Assembly: GCF_008704535.1 (NCBI RefSeq) | Contig: NZ_CP023701.1 | Location: forward strand, 5,622,001-5,686,000 | Reading direction: 5' to 3' | DNA: 64,000 nt | Source of the DNA: Streptomyces subrutilus | GTDB lineage: Bacteria; Actinomycetota; Actinomycetes; Streptomycetales; Streptomycetaceae | Part shown: positions 53,145 to 61,510 of the stretch, one piece after another | Position numbering within the stretch: the stretch's first letter is position 1 | Layout: every line of letters starts with the position of its first letter | Program-made: the position numbers and the translations under genes | Notes under the pieces: model-generated | What the model was told of the DNA's origin: nothing | Database searches by the model: none | The model's input: the letters and a program-made list of their open reading frames with translations, nothing else

Positions 53145-54029
53145 TCAGGGCGCCGGAGCCGGGGACGTCACGGCCGCCAGCGCCTCCCGGACGCCCGCCT
53201 CGATGTCGGTGACCGGGTAGAACACCTCGCGCACGGTCCGCTCCCGGTCCAGCACCAGCGTCAGCCGCTTCAGCCGGCTCACCCCCGCGGCCCGGAACGT
53301 CGGCAGGCGCAGCGCCGCCGTCAGGGCCAGCTCGGCGTCGGACAGGAGCGGGAAACGCAGTCCCTCGTGCTCGGCGAACTCCTGCTGCTCGTCGGGCCGT
53401 TGGGTGGAGACCCCGTGCACCGTTGCTCCGGCGGCGGTGAACCGCGCGAGCTGGTCGCGGTAGGTGCACGACTCGAACGTACAGCCCCGGGCGCCGGGGA
53501 TCCCGGCCCACCCGGGCGGATAGGAGCCGGCTCGGGCGTACGCGCCCGGGAAGCAGTACAGGACCGTGAACGGGGTGTCCGCGACCGGGTCGCGGGCCGC
53601 GCCGAAACGGTCCGTCAGCAGCAGTTCCGGCACGCGGGTACCGCGCAGCGCGTGCACCCGCGCCGCCTCCTTCGAGGACTCCCCGGCCGTCGCCGTCACC
53701 GCTCCCTCTCCCAGGACCCACGCGTCCCCCCAGTCCTGGAGCGCGACCAGGACCGGCAGCAGCGCCCGCCCGCGCGCGGTCAGCCGGTACTCGTGGCGCA
53801 CCGGACGCTCCTGGTACGGCTCGCGCGCGAGCACCCCGGCCTCGACGAGCAGCCGGAGCCGCTCGGCCAGCACCTTGCGGGACAGGCCCAGCTCGCGCTG
53901 GAGCGCGTCGAAGCGGTGCACGCCGCGGGCGGCGTCGCGCACGATGAGCAGCGTCCACCAGTCGCCGACGACGTCGAGCGCCTGCGCGATGGAGCAGTCC
54001 TCGTCGTCGAGCCGGGTGCGCTGGGCCAT
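53145..54029 (-). CDS. HxlR-type winged-helix regulator fused to a PrxQ-like peroxiredoxin
   Basis: 294 residues from the ATG at 54029, which has AGGAG 6 bases upstream. Residues ~12-105 are an HxlR domain (CSIAQALDVVGDWWTLLIVR, GLSRKVLAERLRLLVEAGVL) with the HxlR Cys at 12. Residues ~120-290 are a thioredoxin-fold peroxiredoxin: FTVLYCFPGAY, then GCTFESCTYRDQLARF (~182-197), the PrxQ/BCP pattern with peroxidatic Cys183 and resolving Cys188, then GVSTQRPDEQQEFAEHEGL. DNA binding and peroxide reactivity are thus in one chain, suggesting a redox-sensing repressor or activator. Divergent from dapD. Confidence 0.85.
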   Translation of the reverse strand: MAQRTRLDDEDCSIAQALDVVGDWWTLLIVRDAARGVHRFDALQRELGLSRKVLAERLRLLVEAGVLAREPYQERPVRHEYRLTARGRALLPVLVALQDWGDAWVLGEGAVTATAGESSKEAARVHALRGTRVPELLLTDRFGAARDPVADTPFTVLYCFPGAYARAGSYPPGWAGIPGARGCTFESCTYRDQLARFTAAGATVHGVSTQRPDEQQEFAEHEGLRFPLLSDAELALTAALRLPTFRAAGVSRLKRLTLVLDRERTVREVFYPVTDIEAGVREALAAVTSPAPAP

Positions 54030-54192
54030 GGGTGCTCCTTCCTCCGCCGACCGGAGCCGCCATGCTGCCACAGTCCGTTCCCACAGGGAACCGACAGGGT
54101 GCCCGCGAGGCCGGCGGGACCGGCGACACGCGGCGCGACCGGCACATGAGACCGGTTCGCCCGCGCGGGCCGTCGCCGGTTAGGTTTCGGGC

Positions 54193-55173
54193 ATGACTGC
54201 TACGCGTACCACCGGCGCCGTCGCCGCCGGACTTGCCACCATCACCGCCGACGGCACCGTCCTCGACACCTGGTTCCCCGCCCCCGAGCTGGTCGCCGAG
54301 CCCGGCCCGGCCGGCACCGAGCGCCTCTCCGCCGAGCGGGCCTCGGAGCTGCTCGGCGCCACCGCGCCGAAGGCGATCCGCACGGACGCGGTCCGCGGGG
54401 TCGAGGTCGTAGCCGTCCGCACGGTCATCGCCTCCCTGGAGGACAAGCCGCTGGACGCGCACGACGCGTACCTGCGCCTGCACCTGCTCAGCCACCGCCT
54501 GGTCAAGCCGCACGGCCAGAACCTCGACGGCGTCTTCGGGCTGCTCGCGAACGTCGCCTGGACCTCGCTGGGCCCGGTCGCGGTCGACCAGGTCGAGACC
54601 GTCCGGCTGAACGCGCGCGCCGCGGGCCTGCACCTCCAGGTCACCTCGATCGACAAGTTCCCCCGCATGACGGACTACGTCGCCCCCAAGGGCGTGCGCA
54701 TCGCCGACGCGGACCGGGTCCGCCTCGGCGCGCACCTCGCCGAGGGCACCACCGTGATGCACGAGGGCTTCGTCAACTTCAACGCGGGCACCCTGGGCAC
54801 CTCCATGGTCGAGGGCCGCATCTCGGCCGGCGTCGTGGTCGGCAACGGCTCCGACATCGGCGGCGGCGCGTCCACCATGGGCACCCTCTCGGGCGGCGGC
54901 AAGCAGATCATCTCGATCGGCGAGCGCACCCTGATCGGGGCCGAGGCGGGCGTGGGCATCGCGCTGGGCGACGAGTGCGTCGTCGAGGCCGGCCTCTACG
55001 TCACCGCGGGCACCCGGGTCACCCTCCCGGACGGCCAGATCGTCAAGGCGCTCGAACTCTCCGGCGCGAACAACATCCTCTTCCGCCGCAACTCGGTGAC
55101 CGGCGCCGTCGAGGCCCGTCCGTACAAGGCGGCCTGGGGCGGCCTGAACGAGGTCCTGCACAGCCACAACTGA
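54193..55173 (+). CDS. dapD: Tetrahydrodipicolinate N-succinyltransferase
   Basis: 326 residues, the long actinobacterial form. Left-handed beta-helix (hexapeptide) repeats include VVGNGSDIGGGASTMGTLSG, IGERTLIGAEAGVGIALGD and VVEAGLYVTAGTRVTLPDG. VAPKGVRIADADRVRLGAHL and TTVMHEGFVNFNAGTLGTSM are typical. It adds succinyl-CoA to tetrahydrodipicolinate in lysine and diaminopimelate synthesis for peptidoglycan. TAGGTT at 54181-54186 lies 6 bases before the ATG with no Shine-Dalgarno, so the message is very likely leaderless. Confidence 0.96.
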   Translation: MTATRTTGAVAAGLATITADGTVLDTWFPAPELVAEPGPAGTERLSAERASELLGATAPKAIRTDAVRGVEVVAVRTVIASLEDKPLDAHDAYLRLHLLSHRLVKPHGQNLDGVFGLLANVAWTSLGPVAVDQVETVRLNARAAGLHLQVTSIDKFPRMTDYVAPKGVRIADADRVRLGAHLAEGTTVMHEGFVNFNAGTLGTSMVEGRISAGVVVGNGSDIGGGASTMGTLSGGGKQIISIGERTLIGAEAGVGIALGDECVVEAGLYVTAGTRVTLPDGQIVKALELSGANNILFRRNSVTGAVEARPYKAAWGGLNEVLHSHN

Positions 55174-55194
55174 CCTCCCGGCAGCGCACGCGCG

Positions 55195-55230
55195 GACGCC
55201 CTCCCACCCCGGCCGGGGTGGGAGGGCGTC
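55195..55230 (+). terminator. Terminator after dapD
   Basis: A perfect 16-bp stem (55195-55210 with 55215-55230) with a 4-base loop lies 22 bases after the stop, and is also useful to the converging small gene. Confidence 0.88.
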
Positions 55231-55278
55231 GCGGTGTCCGGGGGTCGGCCGGGCGGCGGCGGCCCGGGCGGCGGGCGC

Positions 55279-55533
55279 TCAGGCGCGCGGGAAGGTGCGG
55301 ATCAGGCCGGCGAAGGCCTGCTGTTCCGCCTCGGTGAGCTCCACCGACTCCATAGGGTGGGCGCAGGCGCTCCGCTGCACCGGGATCGACGGCATGCCCT
55401 CGAAGGCGCCGGGCTCCGGGTGGTGGAAGCGGTTGTCCCACACCATGTGGCCGAGGCCCAGCACCCAGACCAGCGCGGCCACCAGAAGGACGGCGAGGCC
55501 GATTTCCTGGACGAGGGAGATGGAGGGGAACAC
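55279..55533 (-). CDS. Small single-span membrane protein of unknown function
   Basis: 84 residues from the GTG at 55533, chosen because GGGAGGA lies 6 bases upstream; an earlier in-frame start would add ~45 unlikely residues. It begins VFPSISLVQEIGLAVLLVAAL, a short outer end and one membrane helix (~6-25). The remaining ~55 residues include MVWDNRFHHPEPGAFEGMPS and end with VELTEAEQQAFAGLIRTFPR. No family recognised. Confidence 0.7.
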   Translation of the reverse strand: MFPSISLVQEIGLAVLLVAALVWVLGLGHMVWDNRFHHPEPGAFEGMPSIPVQRSACAHPMESVELTEAEQQAFAGLIRTFPRA

Positions 55534-55700
55534 GCGGTCCTCCCGGGAGTGCGGGCCGGTACAAGGCGGGACAAGATCGGGCGTGCAGACACTCAACACC
55601 ACAATCGGCCGATTCGGGGGCGATGTGGCGAGGCTCACGCCAGGGCCGAACGTCCCGTCCCGCCCCACCTGAAGGCCTGACCCGCGAGGACGCCCCGGCC

Positions 55701-55734
55701 CGGGGGCCCGGAAAGGACGGCTTCCGGGCCCCCG
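55701..55734 (-). terminator. Terminator after the secreted nuclease gene
   Basis: A 13-bp perfect stem (55701-55713 with 55722-55734) and 8-base loop lie 21 bases past the nuclease stop on its own strand. Confidence 0.75.
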
Positions 55735-55755
55735 CGGACGCGGGTGTGGCGGGTG

Positions 55756-57597
55756 TTACGGGCGGAAGCGCAGCACCTGCGGGTCGTGGTCGCTGTTCTG
55801 GGCCGCGAACTCCGCGTTGATGTGCACGCTGTCGTACGTGAAGTTCTTGATCGCCGGGCTGGTCAGGATCTGGTCCAGCACCTGCGCGTTGCCCTGGTAG
55901 ACGTACGAGTACCGCTCGGCCTTCGGCAGGGACTTGACGGCCGGGTAGAGGGCCCCGCCGTCCGTCAGCGCGTGGGTCGTCGCCGAGAACTCGAAGTCGT
56001 TGATGTCGCCGAGCACCAGGACGTCGGCCTTCTTGTCCGCGGCCAGGACGTCCTTCACGAACGCGTTCACCGACTGGGCCTGCAGCAGGCGCTTGGCCTC
56101 CGAGGAGCGGACCGGCGGCTGGTGGTGCGAGGTCAGGCCCTCGTCACCGCCCTTCGAACCGAAGTGGTTGGCGACCACGAAGACCGTCTTGCCGCGGAAG
56201 GTGAACTCGCCGGCCAGCGGCTTGCGGCTGTCCGCCCACGCCGGGTTGGCGGGGTCGATGCGGCCGGGAGAGTGGGTCAGGGCGGCCTTGCCGTTCACCT
56301 TGGTCACGCCGGTGGCCGTCACCGCGTCGCCGGGGGCGCGCTCGGTGAAGGAGACGCGGGCCGGGTTGTAGAGGAAGACCTGGCGGATGTTGCCGCCGGG
56401 CTCGCCGCCGTCCTTCTTGTCCTCCGGGTCGACCGAACGCCACCGGTAGGCCGGGCCGCCCGCCGCCGCGATGGCCGCGGTGAACTGCGTCAGGGTCTGC
56501 TCCGCCGACACGGTGCCGTCGTTCTTGGCGCCGTTGTCGTCCTGGATCTCCTCCAGGGCCACGATGTCGGGGGAGGCCAGGTTCTCCACGACGGCCTTGG
56601 CGAGCGCGTCGAACTTCGCCTGCGGGTCCGTCGGGTCGAGGTTCTCGACGTTGTACGTGGCCACCGCGAGCTCGCCCGCGGCCTGCGGCTTGGTCTTCTC
56701 GGGGGCGAGGGTGCCCGCCTTGACGGTGCCCAGCGTGCGGGCCACCAGGGTGTAGCCGCCGAACTGGTTGAAGTCCAGCGGGCCCTCGGTGGTGCCGGTC
56801 AGCCTGTCGCCGACGTTGGCCACCGGGAAGGGCTGCTGCGCGACGGGCGCGAGCTGCTGGATCTGGAGGCGGCCGGTGTTCTGGGACTCGTAGGAGCCGT
56901 AGACCGTACCGCCGCGCTTCGCGGTGTTCTCCCAGCCCTTCACCGTGACCCACAGCTCCGAGTACGGGTCGGTGGCGCCGACCACGCGGGAGGTGCCGAT
57001 GCGGACGTTCATGCCCTCCAGGGACTCGTAGTAGTCCAGGGCGTACCGCTCGGGCTTCAGGGCCAGGCCGTTGATGCTGCCGCCGGCGGCCGGGTCGCCG
57101 GCCGGGGCGTACCGGGCGGGAACGGTGTACTCGTTGACGGCGGTGGCCCGGGGCAGGGCGTTGCCCGAGGAGACCACGGTGACGACCGGCTTGGCGATCT
57201 GCGTCACCGACTGGTTGCCGGAGGCGGCGCCGCCGGGGACGTACTCGCCGACCGTGCCGGAGACCTTGACCGCGTCGCCGACGGCGACGGTCGGGACCGC
57301 GTTGGTGAAGACGAACACGCCCTCGCTGGTGGCGTCGTCGTCGTCGGCGTCCGGGTCCTGGAACCAGAAGCCGCGCGAGCCGTAGGTGCGCACGCCCGTC
57401 ACGATGCCCTCGACGTCCGCGACCGGCTGACCGTTGAGCGGGGATATCCGGGTGGTGCCCTGGATGTCGTGGATGCGGACCGGATCGGCGGCGGCCGCGC
57501 CTTCGGCCGCGCCGGCGGAGCCCGCGAGCAGGCCGGTGGCCAGGGCGGTGGCGACGAGGGCGGCGACGGCGGCGGAACGGGGATGCGAGGAGCGCAT
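55756..57597 (-). CDS. Secreted endonuclease (ExeM/NucH type, exonuclease-endonuclease-phosphatase fold)
   Basis: 613 residues from the ATG at 57597, with GGAG ~10 bases upstream. A Sec signal peptide (RSSHPRSAAVAALVATALAT, cut near GAAE) leads into an N-terminal OB-fold region (ISPLNGQPVADVEGIVTGVR, GFWFQDPDADDDDATSEGVF). The EEP nuclease core follows: VATYNVENL (~314), ALEEIQDDNGA with the metal-binding Glu, VVANHFGSKGGDE, VLGDINDF (~525) and NSDHDPQVL (~603) with the catalytic Asp and His. It should degrade extracellular DNA or RNA. A PHO-box-like repeat lies ~165 bases ahead of it, suggesting a phosphate-scavenging role. Confidence 0.88.
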   Translation of the reverse strand: MRSSHPRSAAVAALVATALATGLLAGSAGAAEGAAAADPVRIHDIQGTTRISPLNGQPVADVEGIVTGVRTYGSRGFWFQDPDADDDDATSEGVFVFTNAVPTVAVGDAVKVSGTVGEYVPGGAASGNQSVTQIAKPVVTVVSSGNALPRATAVNEYTVPARYAPAGDPAAGGSINGLALKPERYALDYYESLEGMNVRIGTSRVVGATDPYSELWVTVKGWENTAKRGGTVYGSYESQNTGRLQIQQLAPVAQQPFPVANVGDRLTGTTEGPLDFNQFGGYTLVARTLGTVKAGTLAPEKTKPQAAGELAVATYNVENLDPTDPQAKFDALAKAVVENLASPDIVALEEIQDDNGAKNDGTVSAEQTLTQFTAAIAAAGGPAYRWRSVDPEDKKDGGEPGGNIRQVFLYNPARVSFTERAPGDAVTATGVTKVNGKAALTHSPGRIDPANPAWADSRKPLAGEFTFRGKTVFVVANHFGSKGGDEGLTSHHQPPVRSSEAKRLLQAQSVNAFVKDVLAADKKADVLVLGDINDFEFSATTHALTDGGALYPAVKSLPKAERYSYVYQGNAQVLDQILTSPAIKNFTYDSVHINAEFAAQNSDHDPQVLRFRP

Positions 57598-58005
57598 GGG
57601 CGGGGACTCCGGTGTGGGAAGAGGAGAACGGAGGGGCGGTGCGGCAACGGGATCCGCGGGAATCCGCGGGATGCGCACGGCTCCCGATACATCTACGCGC
57701 GTCAATTTCCTGTGTGGTGCGCAAAGTTGTCAAGGCCTCCAGGGCATACGGCGGCCGACTGTGGGATGAACCAAGGGTGATGGCCCGCCGGGCACGCCCG
57801 AAATGCGTCTACGCTGGGGCGCCGTACGACGGCCGCATCCGCCTCGGAGGGCCCGGACGGCCCGTTCGAACCGGGTCGCCCGGCCCGTCCCGGGCCGGCC
57901 TGGCGGACGCGACGCATCCCGGGAGGGTCCGGGAGGGTGACGGCGTCCCACAGGCCCGGTCCGCCGGTCAGGCCCGCCCCACCGCGTCCCGCGAGGAGAA
58001 ACCCC
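57598..58005. promoter_or_regulatory. Divergent region between the nuclease gene and an unknown gene
   Basis: This 408-base region has no gene I can support. It contains the PHO-box-like repeats at 57761-57782 and, further on towards the nuclease (minus strand), a TTGACA in CCTTGACAAC near 57735-57730 and a TATGCC at 57748-57743. Near its right end GAGGAGAA (57993-58000) is the ribosome-binding site of the plus-strand gene. The middle portion is GC-rich with no strong hairpin. Confidence 0.5.
57761..57782 (-). promoter_or_regulatory. Candidate PHO box of the secreted nuclease gene
   Basis: On the minus strand two adjacent 11-base units, CATCACCCTTG (57782-57772) and GTTCATCCCAC (57771-57761), match the Streptomyces PhoP direct-repeat pattern GTTCAYYYRCG, with the TCA in phase. 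Found by eye; the first unit is only a partial match. Confidence 0.5.
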
Positions 58006-59538
58006 ATGTCCGCAGAGCCGCACCCCACGCTGCCGCCGGTACGGCTGCACTCCGACGCGGAGCTGGCCCGCGACGCCCTGGTCGCGCCCCTGTTCGCCCG
58101 CGCCGTCCGGCTGGCCCGCTGGGCCGGGCCGCGGACCCGCGTCGACGTCGGCGGCGAACTCGTCGCCGAACAACTGCCGCAGGCCGCCCGGGCCCTCGGG
58201 CTCGACGCCGGTGACGAGGACTCCACCGCCCGCGCGAGCCAGGCCTGGCGGGTGGCCGTGGACACGGGCCTGGTCGACGTGACCGAGCCGGAGGAGGACG
58301 GCGCGGGGGCCGGTGCGGCCGACGCGGACGCCGACACCGCCGGCACGGGGGCGCACGGCACGGCCGCGCCCGGCGAGGACCTGGCGCTGGTGACGGGCGG
58401 CGCGCCCGGCGACGTGCTGGACCTGTGGCTGGCCGCGCTGGACACCGTGCTCGCCGACGCCGCCGTACCGGACCTGGACGGCCTCGTCGACGCCCTCGAC
58501 GCCGGCGGCGAGATCGACTTCGACCGGCTGGACTGGAACCCGGGCCGCGAGGCCGACTTCCTCGACGGGGTCCTCGCCAACCTCTACCTGCTCACCGTCG
58601 CCGAGGGCGGCGCGGCGGACGCACCGGTTCCGCTGCCCGTGCTGGCGGCGTCCATGGTGGTGCCCGAGGACATGGGCGAGCCGACCGACGCCGTACTGGC
58701 CCAGGTCTCGGACGCGATGATGCGCCTGGACGACCAGTTCCGGCAGCTGGAGCCGATCGGGCTGGTCGAGTTCCGTCCGGTCGACGAGGAGCTGATGGCG
58801 GAGGCCGCGGACGAGGAGCTCGCGGGGCCGGGCGGACGCGAGGCGTCGGACGGGCCGGTCGAGCCCGACGACGAGGACGTCTCGCGCTACGGCATGGTCC
58901 GGTTGACGCCGCTCGGCCTGTACGGCGTCCGCGCCCGGATGCTGGAGGCCGGGGTCGACGCCCCCGCCGTCGGCGACCTGGCCGACAAGGGGGCCGACGT
59001 GCTGCTGGACGCGGTGTCGTACTACCCCGAGGACTCCGCCCAGGCCGAGATCGAGCACTGGCTGGCCGGCCGCGACCTGCCCGGCGCCGTCGCGGAGCTG
59101 CTCGCCGCGGCCCGCGGCGACGACGAGGGGGGCCCGCTGCGCCGCCTGCGCTGCCAGCAGGCCCTGGCGCCGGCCGGGCCGGAGGCCGAGCCCGCGGTCC
59201 GCGCGGTGCTGGACGACGCGGAGCTGGGCGGGCTGGCCCGGGTCTGGCTGGCCGAACGCGGGGCCGCCGACATCCCCGCGCCGGACGCCGGGATGGTGTT
59301 CTGGCTGACCGTCGACACGATCGCGGCGCAGCTCGCGGCGGACGGGGAGACGCCGGAGCTGCCGCAGCTGATGGAGACGCTGACCGCGCACCACGCGGGC
59401 TTCTTCGAGCGGGCGTGGCGGGTGGAGCACCCCTCGACCGCGCACGTGCTGGAGGCCATGGGCCGGCTGCACCCGGACCGCAAGGCGGCCAAGGAGGCCC
59501 GCAAGGCCGCGTTCAAGGCCCGCTCCCGCCGGCCGTAG
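58006..59538 (+). CDS. Protein of unknown function, acidic and mostly helical
   Basis: 510 residues from the ATG at 58006, with GAGGAGAA 5 bases upstream. Not recognised. It begins MSAEPHPTLPPVRLHSDAEL and contains long helices with an Asp/Gly/Ala-rich insert (GAGAADADADTAG, ~105-117). YGMVRLTPLGLYGVRARMLE and FFERAWRVEHPSTAHVLEAM are further conserved-looking segments. The C-terminus is basic (KAAKEARKAAFKARSRRP). There is no signal peptide or membrane helix, so it is probably cytoplasmic. Standing between two likely Pho-controlled genes it might belong to the same response, but nothing in its sequence says so. Confidence 0.75.
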   Translation: MSAEPHPTLPPVRLHSDAELARDALVAPLFARAVRLARWAGPRTRVDVGGELVAEQLPQAARALGLDAGDEDSTARASQAWRVAVDTGLVDVTEPEEDGAGAGAADADADTAGTGAHGTAAPGEDLALVTGGAPGDVLDLWLAALDTVLADAAVPDLDGLVDALDAGGEIDFDRLDWNPGREADFLDGVLANLYLLTVAEGGAADAPVPLPVLAASMVVPEDMGEPTDAVLAQVSDAMMRLDDQFRQLEPIGLVEFRPVDEELMAEAADEELAGPGGREASDGPVEPDDEDVSRYGMVRLTPLGLYGVRARMLEAGVDAPAVGDLADKGADVLLDAVSYYPEDSAQAEIEHWLAGRDLPGAVAELLAAARGDDEGGPLRRLRCQQALAPAGPEAEPAVRAVLDDAELGGLARVWLAERGAADIPAPDAGMVFWLTVDTIAAQLAADGETPELPQLMETLTAHHAGFFERAWRVEHPSTAHVLEAMGRLHPDRKAAKEARKAAFKARSRRP

Positions 59539-59683
59539 GCCCCTCTCCCCGGCACCGCCCCCGCGGGGCCCGCTCCGGGCGGCCGGACGGCCCCGCGGCC
59601 GCCGCCGTCGACAACGCGCCGTTCCGGTGGGCGGAGTTGGCCATTCCGGGGAGGGGGAAGGGGCCGGTTCGCCTTCGTGGGCA

Positions 59684-59705
59684 GTTCAGTCGCCGTTCAC
59701 GTGCG
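59684..59705 (+). promoter_or_regulatory. PHO box (PhoP direct repeats) upstream of the PhoX gene
   Basis: GTTCAGTCGCC (59684-59694) and GTTCACGTGCG (59695-59705) are consecutive 11-base units fitting the PhoP direct-repeat consensus; CTTCGTGGGCA (59673-59683) just before is a weak third unit. The site lies 63 bases ahead of a secreted phosphatase gene. Confidence 0.65.
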
Positions 59706-59768
59706 GGCGGGAGCGTGTGCGCCGACGACCGCACGACAGGCGCACCACCTCCCCACCCTGGAGACCCG

Positions 59769-61208
59769 ATGCCGCTCAGCCGCAGAGACTTCACCGCCCG
59801 TACCGTCCTCGCCGGCGCGGGAGTCGCGCTCACCGGCACGGTCGGCGCCCTCGCCACCGCGCCCGGAGCGCTCGCGGCCGAGGACGGTGGCCGCCGCGAC
59901 GAGCACGGGCGGCCCTGCGAACCCGGCTACGGCCCGCTCGTCCCCGACCCGGCCGGGCTGCTGGCGCTGCCCGCCGGATTCTCGTACCGCGTGATCACCC
60001 GCACCGGCGTGACCACGCTGGAGTCCGGTGAGAGCACCCCTTCCCACCACGACGGCACGGCCGCCTTCGCGGGCCACCGCGGCACCACCCTGCTCGTCAA
60101 CAACCACGAGCTCAAGGGCGGCCGGGACGGCTGGGCCCACCCGGTGCCCCTCGCCGAGGGGCACGTCTACGACCCGGCCGCCGCGGGCGGTTGCACCGTC
60201 GTCGAGGTCCGCCGCGGCGGCGAGGTCGCCGAATGGGTGGGCATCGCCGGTACGTCCACCAACTGCGCGGGCGGGGCCACCCCGTGGGACACCTGGCTGA
60301 CCTGCGAGGAGAACTCCGACCTCGCCGGGCGCAACGGCATGACCAAGGACCACGGCTACGTCTTCGAGGTGGACCCGCACGACCGGCGCGCCAACCGCGA
60401 CCCCCGGCCCGTCAAGGCCTTCGGCCGGTACGACCACGAGGCCGTGGTCATCGACCCGCGGCAGGGGCACGCCTACCTGACCGAGGACGCCTCCGGCCCG
60501 AACGGCCTGTTCTACCGCTGGACCCCGCCCCGCGGCTTCCGCCACGGCCGCGGCAGGCTGCGCACCCTCGCCGCCGACGCGGGCGTGCTGCAGGCCGCCA
60601 AGTGCATCGACAGCTCGGGGCGGTTCGTCGACGACCTGTCCCGCGCGACGCGCACCGGCACCGTCTACGGGGTCGACTGGGTGGACGTGCCGGACCGCGA
60701 CGCCCGGACCGTCCCGGTGCGTAAGCAGTTCGCGGACGGCGTCGTCACGCGCGGACGCAAGCTGGAGGGCATGTGGTGGGCCGACGGCGGCGCGTACTTC
60801 GTGTGCTCCTACGCCCGCGCGGAGAGCCCGGGCACCGCGCACGACGGCCAGGTGTGGTTCTACGACCCCAAGCGGCGCACCGTCCGGCTGACCGTCCTGC
60901 TCGGCGTCAACGCCGACCCGGACGCGGAGGGCGGCTACGACGGGCCGGACAACATCACGGTGTCCCCGTACGGCGGCCTGGTCGTCGCGGAGGACGGCTC
61001 GGGCCTCCAGCACCTGTTCGGCGCCACCGACTCCGGGCGCACGTACCCGCTGGCGCGCAACGAACTGAACATCGGTACGGCGCAGGAGCCGGAGTACTCG
61101 GAGTTCACGGGTGTCTGCTTCTCGCCGGACGGGCGCACCCTCTTCGCCAACATCCAGCAGCCGGGGATCATGCTGGCCGTCACCGGCCCGTGGCGGCGCG
61201 GCCACTGA
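59769..61208 (+). CDS. phoX: PhoX-family alkaline phosphatase, Tat-exported
   Basis: 479 residues from the ATG at 59769, with GGAGA 6 bases upstream. The Tat motif SRRDFTART (~4-12) and hydrophobic region end near LAAED (~37). The PhoX/DUF839 features include VNNHELKGG, WLTCEENSDLAGRNG, FGRYDHEAVVIDP, AYLTEDASGPNGLFYRW and DGPDNITVSPYGGLVVAEDG, the acidic and Asn residues that bind the Fe/Ca cofactor. It is exported folded and releases phosphate from organic phosphates. A PHO box precedes it, so expression under phosphate limitation is expected. Confidence 0.88.
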   Translation: MPLSRRDFTARTVLAGAGVALTGTVGALATAPGALAAEDGGRRDEHGRPCEPGYGPLVPDPAGLLALPAGFSYRVITRTGVTTLESGESTPSHHDGTAAFAGHRGTTLLVNNHELKGGRDGWAHPVPLAEGHVYDPAAAGGCTVVEVRRGGEVAEWVGIAGTSTNCAGGATPWDTWLTCEENSDLAGRNGMTKDHGYVFEVDPHDRRANRDPRPVKAFGRYDHEAVVIDPRQGHAYLTEDASGPNGLFYRWTPPRGFRHGRGRLRTLAADAGVLQAAKCIDSSGRFVDDLSRATRTGTVYGVDWVDVPDRDARTVPVRKQFADGVVTRGRKLEGMWWADGGAYFVCSYARAESPGTAHDGQVWFYDPKRRTVRLTVLLGVNADPDAEGGYDGPDNITVSPYGGLVVAEDGSGLQHLFGATDSGRTYPLARNELNIGTAQEPEYSEFTGVCFSPDGRTLFANIQQPGIMLAVTGPWRRGH

Positions 61209-61232
61209 GGCGGACGCCGCGGGCCGGCGGCC

Positions 61233-61409
61233 TCACTGGGCTGCGGAGACCTCCGCGCGGGAGGCGACGGCCCACTCGGCAAGGAGGAACTCGTACGCCT
61301 CCGCGGGCCACTCGCCGTCCACCCGGGTCTCGACGAGGTGCCGGATCGCCTCGTTCGCCTCGGCGGCGGACGGGCGGGCCGGACCCGCGGGAGTGAGTGA
61401 CTGATGCAT
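61233..61409 (-). CDS. Small 58-residue protein, probably leaderless
   Basis: A short open frame not long enough for usual gene lists. It begins MHQSLTPAGPARPSAAEANE and ends AVASRAEVSAAQ. The rest is acidic and helical, with EAIRHLVETRVDGEWPAEAY and EFLLAEW. Codon third positions are strongly G/C, as in real genes here. TAGCCT (61421-61416 on the minus strand) is 6 bases before the ATG with no ribosome-binding site, the same layout as other leaderless genes in this window. It lies 101 bases past the TerD stop. Confidence 0.6.
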   Translation of the reverse strand: MHQSLTPAGPARPSAAEANEAIRHLVETRVDGEWPAEAYEFLLAEWAVASRAEVSAAQ

Positions 61410-61510
61410 GGTTCAAGGCTACGGGCGGGCACTGACAGCCACACACGGATTACGCGTGGCATCCATCACCCGGGACGCGCCCGGGTGGCGCCATGTGCCC
61501 GCCCACCTGC

